NCBI GenBank assembly: GCA_019055375.1
Contig: JAHQIW010004413.1
Span: forward strand, 27,561-91,560
Source: Parelaphostrongylus tenuis
Lineage: Eukaryota; Nematoda; Chromadorea; Rhabditida; Metastrongylidae
Direction: 5' to 3'
Length of the DNA: 64,000 nt
Part shown: positions 55,647 to 64,000 of the stretch, one piece after another
How the letters are laid out: every line of letters starts with the position of its first letter
How positions within the stretch are numbered: position 1 is the stretch's first letter
Position numbers and translations under genes: made by a program
Notes under the pieces: model-generated
Told to the model about the DNA's origin: nothing
The model's database searches: none
The model's input: only the letters and a program-made list of their open reading frames with translations

Positions 55647-55699
55647 TAGACCTATGGCTCAAAATATTTCATATCCTTAACGCAAGAGTACCAAAATGA

Positions 55700-57190
55700 C
55701 CTTCGCTTGCAAAACGTTAACTTTCTTGTAGTGGATAGGACGTGCCACAAAACAGAAGCCAAGGCAGTTTTGGTAAATTGCGACCGTAGTCCACTCGGTT
55801 CTTGATAAAAAGTGAGGGATTTGAAAAGCAGTTGACTATCTTTCTAATAAAAAACGTTTACAGAGGTTCATCCAGCAATAGTCTGTTATCTCAAAGCGAG
55901 AAAGTTTACATAACAACAAAAGTCTGCTACATAATATCCAAAAAATCCGCTGTGAAACTGGTACAGCGCATTTTGGGAGCAAAACATTTTCTTTTTTTTT
56001 CGTTAGGAGAATGTAATAAGAAGGTCCTTCAACAAGTTAAGAATGGCCTGGGGATCGGCATTTTTCAAGCACATTATGAGTATGGAAATATAGATCAATA
56101 AGAACGAGGTAAATGTTATATAACAGCATTGCAATAACATGGCTTTCTCACTAAAACATAGATAATTATTCTATACGTGAGAGGTTTCCACTTTTTCAGA
56201 ATTTTCTATTAAAGCTTCTACTGTAATATTTCGTCATTATATCAAAATTCGCTCAGTATCAAAAGCTCTCGTTATAATCCCAAGGATTCACTGTGGAGCT
56301 GGGACAATTCACTCCGGAGGCAAAACGTAATTCTCTCTTTTTTTCAGTTCGTACTCTTTAAAAGCTCTTTAAAAGCTAGTTTATAGTTAGATGTTCCGTT
56401 AATTTCTGGTAATCTAAAGAAAAAGCCCTTTTTGAGAAAAGAAAACATGAGCACTTTTCGGTACTCTTCTATTGGGGCGGCGCCATTTGTGGCCTTCGGT
56501 AAAAGCGTGTTCTTTGGTGTTTTATGACAAATTTATGATCATCTGATCACTTAAGTCAGGTGACTTTTAATGGTACATTTCATTCCTCACAATGCTTGTT
56601 TTAACATCGTAGCAGTCAAAATGAGATTTTGTTTCGCATTTAGAGATTAGCGCCTGATAAAAGCTTTTTATGACATAATCCTAAACGTTAGATAGAGCAA
56701 GCTTTTCTGATTAAGAAAATGTGTTTACTCTTTAGAGCATCTTAGAGGACTGCAATTCGCACATAAAGAGTGGGTCTCACACATTTGAAATATTGCTGGC
56801 TTCCGCACACCTTCAGAAGCAAGAATGTTTTTCAATTTTTTCCTAATCACTCCTTAGGTTAATCAATAGCTCAAATCCAGACAATCCAGCGGTAGACTTA
56901 GGTTCTAAAGAAAGCTTTCAGATCGCTGTATCAGCCAGGAAAAAGCAAGTTTCACACTTAGGGCGTTTTTCAACGCGTCTTTCATCGGGGAGAGCATTTA
57001 ACTCAGACTTTTAGTAGCCATTCGATAGTGTGAATTCCAGTAATGTATTTGGTTATTCGAAAAAAACTTCTTAGTGAGCGGTAATGAGTCAGAACGTGCA
57101 ATGCAGCGACAGCACCTGGCCATAACGCATTACTAGGTGTGTGGATGTGATTTCACAATACTGGCCTCTGTCTGACGAGCCATTTAGCAT
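55700..57190. other. No recognised gene
   Basis: A 99-codon frame (55802-56101) has a diverged counterpart in the DNA around 58160-58390 (CAGCGCACTTCGGGAGCCAA and AATTGGCATTTTTCAAGC blocks), where the frame is broken, so this is a repeat rather than a gene. Confidence 0.4.
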
Positions 57191-57332
57191 TCCCCACATT
57201 GACTAGCCATTACAAGTCACTTGCCTACAACTGTTTTTTTGATTCTCATCAATTTCCCTTATTCATGAGCATTTTCGCTCCGCCACCAAACACCGAAAAA
57301 GAAGCCGTCCTGCTCCTACAAGACACGGCGTT

Positions 57333-57648
57333 TTACATTCCAGACGTCTATGCAAGAAAGAACATCAGTGAAGCTGCACTCGATTCAAAAAATGGCTTGG
57401 CGATCTTACAAATGTAGATTCTGCGGTAAGGTCGGTATTATAGTATGAAATTGACTCGGGAACAGTCGTCTTGCTTTTATTACTGCTCTCCGTTTCTTCC
57501 ATGGTTGGAGTGAAGAGTAAACGTCGCTCAAATGGTGCGAGAAAAATCTTGGCATGAGCAGCGGCGGTCCCAGTTGTAATCTCCATTGTCGATTTAGGTG
57601 GCGATGCTTCTAAATCACTCATAGATGCGAACAAATTCTTCTGGCCTC
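57333..57648 (-). CDS. Candidate two-exon 3' end of an unknown gene
   Basis: On the minus strand an open exon (57648-57410) has a good acceptor (TTGTTCAG) and donor (GTAAGA). It reads GQKNLFASMSDLEASPPKST, then AAAHAKIFLAPFERRLLF and a Ser/Thr-rich part with EETESSNKSKTTVPESISYY. A 62-nt intron would join it in phase to a 15-nt terminal exon (57347-57333; TSGM then TAA). No family recognised and no upstream exon found. The plus strand of the same region also has an open frame (57199-57417), so strand assignment is uncertain. Confidence 0.3.
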
Positions 57649-57699
57649 CTGAACAATGATCGATATTTTATTGTGAGTGTTGTCTCATTCTTTCAAAAA

Positions 57700-59070
57700 C
57701 GATAAATAATTTTCAACGAATCTTCTTTTCTGAAAAGCACATGGACATGTATAAAAATTCTAAAGCGTGGAAAGATGTCTTTGATTTTCGTCAAAAAAAT
57801 TCACATGTGATCTATGCAGCGAATTGGTATTACAGCTGTACACGCACCCTAGCCGACTCGAAGTGTTCACTGAGTGTGAAACTCAGTATTCTTTCGGCTG
57901 TTACAAAGCTCGAAAAAAGTCCTTTCCGATAGCCCAAATATAATTTTTTCTACTTTTTTTTCTACTCAATAACGTTAGCAAAGACAAAAGGTTTTTTTTT
58001 TACCGAACGCCCCAAGTGGTGCCACCATAATGGAAACAATACACACTATTCATATAATGCCACCGCATTCCACGCAATTCGTGCTGGAAAAGTAAGAACT
58101 TTTAACATTGATTGAGCTTTCTTCTTACTGAAAATACGTTTATAAAAAGCCATCCAATGACAATTAATTTTCAATAGCGAGAAAGCTTGCTTAACTCCAA
58201 AGTTCTACTATACAGTGCCAGAAAATCCGTTGTGGAACTGGAGCAGCGCACTTCGGGAGCCAAAGCCTTGTCTTCTTTTTCTTAGTGAAGTGTAATATGA
58301 AAGTTCCCCAACAAATTAAGCTTGGTATGAGAATTGGCATTTTTCAAGCTACCATTGAGTACAAAAACATAGACCAAAACGAAAGAGGAAGTTAGTATCG
58401 TAAGTGGAAGCGAGTTCCTTTGGAAAAGATATGATTCTTTGTTGAAACCTAAAATGACCAACGCAGATGAACGTTTTCTTTACCAAAAAGCTCAGCAAAA
58501 ATCTTCATGATACTCCGTTGCTTTGCTGATTATGTGCTCTCAAAACTTTGATTAACAAATAAATTCTATTTTCAGTGATTACGAGCCAGTCTCAACGCGG
58601 CGCGAGCGCTTCGCACGCTTTGCACCGTTAAACGGTATACGTGATTGTCAAGGGTTGTATGTACAATTAATAGGTTCCCGACACTACTGCAAAATACGAT
58701 AAAAACAGGAGCCACCAATAATAATTTCATTGTATAACTATTTGCAAAATAATCTTAAAGTTGAAACCTGAATTATCCTGACACTCTCGTGACAGGTGAC
58801 CTCTTTAGAGTCTTTCTACTTGTCGGAAAAGCCGGAAAAGCCTTTGAGTGGGTTCCTCTTTCCCGTGGTTTGTTTTCAGAAATAAAACCTTCCTTTGCCC
58901 TTCTAAGACTTTCGACCGACGACTTTTCCCGAATAAAATAAGTTATGGTGCGTCATCTTCTTTGATTAGTAGACTCATGAATTGATTTTTGCAGCAAGAA
59001 AAACGAAATTGTCGCCACGTCGGTCATTGTCCTCCAAGAATATATATCAACCGCTGAGCAAAGGTAAAGG
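57700..59070. other. No recognised gene
   Basis: Contains the diverged copy of the 55.8-kb repeat (58160-58390). No coding exon or RNA gene supported. Confidence 0.4.
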
Positions 59071-59084
59071 ATGATTACATATTT

Positions 59085-59290
59085 TGAGCCTTTCATGAGG
59101 TGACTTATGGCACTTGTGTAGCGCTAAACGTACGCTTCCAGCCTTTCACATTCATCATCAGCTCGCTACCTCTCCGTTCGATCAGTTCTTTTAAGGACCG
59201 GCACCTCCTACTGAATTATTCATACTCATCGCAAGTTATAAGACCACCCGGTGTGTAGAGTTACTACAGTCGACTGGTGAAACGTATGCT
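59085..59290 (-). mobile_element. Hammerhead-type element, subfamily 3, relic
   Basis: ATATTTTGAGCCTTTCATGA and ATGGCACTTGTGTAGCGCTA resemble the unit start. On the minus strand GAGCTGATGATG and GAAAGG are all that remains of the ribozyme core. Too decayed to be functional. Confidence 0.4.
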
Positions 59291-59299
59291 GTGACATTC

Positions 59300-61800
59300 T
59301 TTTCCTACTGTTTTTTGACACCCTGCTTAAACGTATAATCGTTAATATGTAATTCGATATTTGCTCTTCATTAATATTCTCAAACTTTGATGAAAGTCGG
59401 ATTCTCCTCTTTATCAGTGATCAAATGTCAGCCTCTAAAAGCGGCGTTACAGCGTAAGCGGCGTTAACGGCGTAAAAACTGAATAACGCTCAAGCTGTAA
59501 AATCTATCCGAGATGAGGTCTCCTAAAATTTCTTACGTTTCTATCTAGTGTACTAACATGTCTTTATTGCTTGTCTTCAAAATGATTACTTTAAATGCAC
59601 TTCACAAAAGTTGTATTCAAATGCCCAAGATAGAGGCAAATTTCCTTCAGGATACTCTCGTATAATTTCGGTACACTCTGAGTGTTTAATCGAAAAGCTC
59701 TAAAGCTCTCGACGCTGTCCATTCCTTGAGGGATGCTCCATGCATGCGTCTTGAATTGCTAACTTCGTTTTCTCTCGATCTTTTCTCGGTGGAATTTCGC
59801 GACATTGGCCCCAAGTCACCTCGCTTTTGCAACATTTCGATCAACTGCGAAGCGCATACTTCTTTTGAGTATTACAGTGCAATGAGGAGTTTTTTCAAAA
59901 TAGTTACATGGGAATCGTCGAGATTTGAGCTATCGAAAAACTATCAAAAGCCCAGCGGGAAACTTTCTTATGCGAAAATTGTTTAAACAAGAAAGATATT
60001 TTCTTCAGTGCCAGAGCGCATTAAGGAAGTCATTCTGAAAGTAGTGCACTTGCAAAAATCTCGAGAATTCGGCTATCGAATGATAATGAAAGCACTGAAA
60101 AACAGTCCAAAAAACGCACTTTTTCTAAAGGGCCAAAACAGGATGTGGATGTGAAAGTGGTCCGAATTCGCGGAACCTAACCTTCTTTGACTGTTACAGC
60201 GCTCTTAGAAGTCCTTTATAGAAGCCAAGTACACAGCTGAAATTGCTTAGATTTATCTTACCTAATAATTACTGATTACTTGTGAAAGACTTCATCTGGT
60301 AAAATATACTTGAATGTGAATAAAATTTTATTTCGACTATTACAGTGCAAGAAATGGCCATTAAAAAATACAAACACATCGCTCAACCCTCAGAGGTAAA
60401 TAGTGCGTTGTGGCAAGCAGAAATTGTCTCCCATTTCGAGGCGCATTCTGCGCACGGCTTATGTCCGTGCTGAACTTCCACAAACCTTTCGGTAATCATT
60501 TGATAGCAAAAATTGCTTTGGTTTTGAAGCCGGATCTGATTTTTGGAAAGTTTTTAATAGAACTTTATTGGAGCCAAAAAAGGCCATTACGTTTTGCACT
60601 TGAGCTTACATGCACAAAAAGCATGGGAAGGTATATAAAGGGTCATGAAACATCAGAGTAACCCAAACAGGCTAAACTTTTTCGTATCAAAACGAAAAAA
60701 AAAACACAATCATATTGAGAATATTGCATGCCGCTTGCCAATAGCACTGCGCGCCAGCGAGGTCCTTTGTGATGCCAGTCAGAAGAAAATCTCAACAATT
60801 TTTCGATTATTTTAAAATTTACAATAGTTGCCACCTTCATGATATTGTAAAAGAGACTTTGTTCAGTCGTTTCATGAGCATTACTTCTTCAATATTATGT
60901 TAATTACCAAATAAGGCCGGTGGGGGCCAATGGGTGGTGATGCGCCGAGCAGTTCGAATCCTGGTTGATCACCCACCTTCCAGCTCCCTGCGGCAATAAA
61001 TAATAAGCGCTCCTCGAAACGTCCCATTCGAGATACCCTCGAGGCCTGCATGATGTACTCAGCTAGTATTTTATAACGTTTATGAAGAAGAGTAGTCTCA
61101 ATCATGAATGATAGAAGAACTCGAATCCTAACAGTGCAAAAAAGCAAATAAAGTGTTGAAGTAATGTAAAATAAGCTTGAGGAAATTGGCTCTGTTTGGC
61201 GAAAATGTTGTTGAGCAGTGAGATTTAGGCATCGCACTCGGTCTAAAAAGGGTTAGAAGTGGTTGAAGTTTATAGGAAAAAATTCTTATAATCGTTGTTA
61301 CTGTTTTTTGTTTTTACAAAATCTTATCTGTTTCTTGTCTTGAATACAATGAAATCCAATGATTATCTGCAACACTTTCGAGGAAAACGATGAATATGTA
61401 TGTAATTCAAAACGTTTTGTCATTCTCTACTAGACGAGACTACACCTCTCACACTGCATTCATAGAAATTGGAAAATTCAAAATGACTTGTCACGAGTAT
61501 CATGTTTATCATTTTGAAGGTCTCTCAAGAGACATGTGGTAACAGCACAGTTCGACAAAAAAATCCCAATTCGCAATTAGAGTCGTTTTTTCTTAATAAC
61601 TTTACTAATCAACTTCCATCGCTGATTTGGATAACATCATCACATGGAAATAGGTTTGCTTCCGAGAATTTTATGTTAATGAAGATATAACTCCTTGAAT
61701 ATGTGAATCTGAATTAATTTTTTCCTGATTTTTCTTGGACGCCTTGCATTTGACATCAGCTAACAAATGTGGGCTCTTCACAGTAGGGGCATAAATACAT
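59300..61800. other. Long gap without recognised gene
   Basis: About 2.5 kb. 60000-60700 carries AT-rich repeat blocks related to 54.1-55.1 kb (CTTTGACTGTTACAGCGC). At 60910-60970 a B-box-like GCAGTTCGAATCCTGG suggests another tRNA-derived repeat head, but no body could be matched. No splice-supported exon seen. Confidence 0.4.
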
Positions 61801-62079
61801 TTTTAGCCTTCAGTGGAGCGTAACTGACTCTTACAGTAAGTTGACTCAAAATGGCCGAGACGATAGCATCAGGTAGGAGTACACTACGAGCTGTGACTTT
61901 CAAGAACGTCAAAGACCTGAAAGCAAGTTCACCTCTAAGTTCAAAATTTTTGAAAATGCTCTCAGTAATGAGAAGCGATACAAATCATATCGATACTAAG
62001 CAAATGACTTATTGTCAAAACATTCAGGCTTCCTTCACACACGTTTTCGAAAATCGTAAAAATAAGACAACTGATAACA

Positions 62080-62440
62080 TGTTTTTGAGCCGTTCATGAG
62101 GTCGTTTATGGCACTTGATACAAGTGAATGACACGCGTTTTAGCATTACAGCCTAGTTGGTTGCACGGCGTCTTTGGTTCAGTCACTTGCGTCGGGAAAT
62201 TCTCCATCCAAAGTACTAAAGAAGTAAGTAAGTAAGTAAGTAAGCATCGAAATGCTTACACGCCGTAGAGTGGAAAACACTGGACGGACTGTCTTGTAAC
62301 AGTCGATTGATCGCGGTTGGCAAAACAAGTTTGTCACACCTTAGTTTTGAGTGTTTGCAAGACCGCGTTTATGCATATATAATTAATAACATGTTTTTGA
62401 ATTTTTATAAGGCTTGTTATGGCAACTGGCGGAAGCACGT
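62080..62440 (-). mobile_element. Hammerhead-type element, subfamily 3, partial tandem in intron 2 of copy F
   Basis: GATAACATGTTTTTGAGCCG at about 62077 recurs about 310 bp later as AATAACATGTTTTTGAATTT, each followed by TTATGGCA, so this is a head-to-tail partial dimer. The ribozyme region on the minus strand has lost core bases (GGCTGTAATGCTAAAACGCG). A short AAGT microsatellite (62222-62243) interrupts it. Confidence 0.5.
62222..62243 (+). repeat. (AAGT)n microsatellite
   Basis: Five and a half perfect AAGT repeats. Confidence 0.9.
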
Positions 62441-63099
62441 GTCTTGAAACTTGAGTGCCATAAGAAACCTCATGAAAAGCTGGAAAAACCTGTTATCAAA
62501 TTACATACTGTTTTAGGTGATCTCTTAGAAAAACTCGAGACGAAAAATCAGAAGACTTTTGTGTATAAGAGTTGCTGCTCACTGCTTGCATTATAAGGCG
62601 TTCAACAAATCGCTTAGCTTCCTGCCTCGGTAGTTGCAATACCAGCCACCTGGGCTGGAGCATCACTTGCGGTAGAGTAAACCATGGCAACAGGCAAAGT
62701 GAAGCCAGTGGCGGTGAAGCTTCTAGTGCTCTCTGAAGTGGAATCTCGTAGTTTATATGCGAATCAAGCAAAGATTAATTACTATATTTGGAGAGTTTTT
62801 TAGTCCTATTTTCGCCAACATTTTTCAAATAATCCGTTGTGAGACTTGGATCTGACAGCTCTAGGGAACTGATGATTTATCAGACATATTCACTCTAAAA
62901 TAGGTCATAACTCTCCGTCTAAGATTGAGAAGGTTGTAATTACATAGTCTATTCATTACCTTGGCCAGCAGGCAGCACTCCTCATCCAAACACAGTAGAG
63001 ATTGTGGTCATCAGCGAAATTATTATGGGATTGGAATATCTTACCATATTTGCGACATACACCACTTTTGCTCCCTAAAAACCTAAGCAGAAGATGTAA

Positions 63100-63960
63100 A
63101 TTCAGATGTAAGCAAGCTCACCATTATCTGCATCAGGAAATTTACAGGGTAAGAGCTAGTTACTTCAAGAATTCCCCATTTGCTTATTTCAGAGCAATAC
63201 TTTTCAGAGCATGTTTTATGATAGATTTTGCTGAATCTCGGGAAATTCGGTTAATGGTGTAAAAGCCGTGTCAGGTGATGAATAACAGGCTTCGTAAGAA
63301 CGGCCTTTTGAACAGAAATTCTAAAAAATGTGCTGATTTCGTAAGTGGGGCGGATGTGAATAAGGATCCACCTATTTATTTCCAAAGTTATAGTAATGTG
63401 GCATAAAACTGCGACTATTCCAGGAATCCAGAATTTCATGAAATCGGCAAAAAGGTCAGAATAACAAGCGCATTTATATGACAAAATTTGCAGAAGGTAT
63501 CGACTTTCAAGAACTGTGAGCAGGGATTTGAAGAGAAACGCTTGGCAGCAAATTTCTATGAAGCAGCAATCGCGTATATTGAGTTTTTATGCTCTCATTA
63601 CTCTTACATCTATTACACCTCCGCTACCTCTTTGTCGAGGGAGAGGGAAACTGATGCTTAAAATATTCTACACAGTATAACAGCATAAGTAAGCAAAAGA
63701 GGAGCCGTAAAAAAAATTGATTGTAGGTGAAACATTTGCATGATGACGTTAAATTTAGTTGTAAGAAAAGAGATCCTTCATTCTGATAAAATTTTCAGTG
63801 CATAGAATTGGGAATGTTCAGTGGACGTTGCTATTAAAGAAAGTGTGGGCGACGCCAACAGAAGCTTTTTCGTTTATCTTCTTGAACGTTCAATGTTCGT
63901 CAAAGTGGATGCTTTATAGAGCAGCGACAACTCCTCGCAATTTCTTCACGATGTGCGAGT
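63100..63960 (-). promoter_or_regulatory. Upstream block of copy F
   Basis: At about 63800-63960 the minus strand matches the far-upstream block of A and B (GCTTCTGTTGGCGTCGCCCA, AGCAACGTCCACTGAACATT). The nearer part (63100-63780) is diverged and holds only unsupported frames. Confidence 0.35.
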
Positions 63961-64000
63961 AAAACGAAGTTGTGAATTTTTTTAACTGTCTTAGTTCAGC

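Larger units (their letters stand above)
55136..55677 (+). mobile_element. Hammerhead retrozyme-like element: head-to-tail dimer with 11-bp TSD
   Basis: There are two direct tandem monomers with a period of exactly 282 bp: a full unit (55136-55417) and a second of 260 bp (55418-55677) truncated at its end. A perfect direct repeat TAACGCAAGAG flanks the pair (55125-55135 and 55678-55688). The units differ by few substitutions, so the insertion or its template is young. Each unit has one type I hammerhead ribozyme (55317-55364, 55599-55646) and no coding frame. A non-coding tandem dimer with one ribozyme per monomer and a target-site duplication is the defining layout of metazoan retrozymes. 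Confidence 0.9.
61830..63047 (-). pseudogene. Secreted-family gene, copy F (degraded, 3' end lost)
   Basis: Coding order: exon 1 63047-62960 (MVRYSNPIIISLMTTIST then VFG and TGA where the others have Cys), exon 2 62732-62583 (SFTATGFTLPVAMVYSTA, with a 1-nt insertion before the last third), exon 3 from 61918 down to about 61810 (a 1-nt insertion after VFDVLES and loss of the end). Exons 4 and 5 are absent. Exon 1 is closest to copy A. A decayed hammerhead-type relic (62080-62440) lies in intron 2. Confidence 0.82.

Noticed and set aside
55802..56101. 99-codon open frame
   Set aside because: A diverged DNA copy at 58160-58390 does not keep the frame; treated as repeat sequence.
60900..60975. 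B-box-like GCAGTTCGAATCCTGG as a tRNA gene
   Set aside because: No acceptor-stem pairing or A-box at the right spacing; probably another SINE head.

Overview
The window looks like an intron-rich, repeat-laden stretch of a clade V (strongylid-type) nematode nuclear genome. No annotated homologue was searched; this rests on gene content, short consensus introns (GTAAG/GTGAG to TTTCAG) and an RTE-type retrotransposon. There is no bacterial architecture and no CRISPR, rRNA or viral gene.

Layout. (1) 1-6962 holds the two recognisable housekeeping genes, both on +: the 3' end of a myosin essential light chain (mlc-3-like; exons 1-83 and 2237-2343) and a four-exon TAF9 gene (TFIID/SAGA histone-fold subunit; 2802-2915, 4749-4860, 6553-6670, 6764-6962). 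A decayed, intron-containing copy of the 3' half of TAF9 lies at 32341-32860. (2) From 9.4 kb to the right edge there are six copies, plus one fragment, of a single duplicated unit. It encodes a small secreted protein of a family I cannot name, with five exons of conserved length (about 109/149/148/167/135 nt). Copies A (10535-11950, +) and B (22842-24537, -) look intact. D (41480-43017, +) has one frameshift. C (28220-30253, -), E (50258-51472, +) and F (61830-63047, -) are pseudogenes. The unit carries about 1 kb of conserved upstream sequence and up to 0.4 kb downstream. (3) A degraded RTE-type non-LTR retrotransposon lies at 34681-37262 (-), with a second 3' fragment near 31.5 kb. (4) A 3.65-kb near-perfect palindrome with 1.78-kb arms occupies 45190-48842. 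(5) The rest is short repeats: tRNA-derived SINEs, a TTAA-flanked piggyBac-like repeat, a repeat with an internal minisatellite, and a roughly 600-bp family in the TAF9 introns.

The most striking feature is a set of short non-coding mobile elements that carry type I hammerhead self-cleaving ribozymes. I count at least 15 ribozyme motifs in two subfamilies (monomers of about 319 and 282 bp), with decayed relatives of a third. The conserved core (CUGANGA, stem II, GAAA) is visible, stem I pairs on both sides, stem III is tiny and palindromic, and the cleavage site is in place. Monomers occur as head-to-tail dimers, inverted pairs and solo units. Several insertions are flanked by 8-12-bp direct repeats (target-site duplications), which indicates RNA-mediated insertion. 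This matches the architecture known as metazoan retrozymes (non-autonomous, hammerhead-bearing, probably mobilised by Penelope-like elements). No Penelope reverse transcriptase is seen here. One such element sits in intron 1 of intact gene B.
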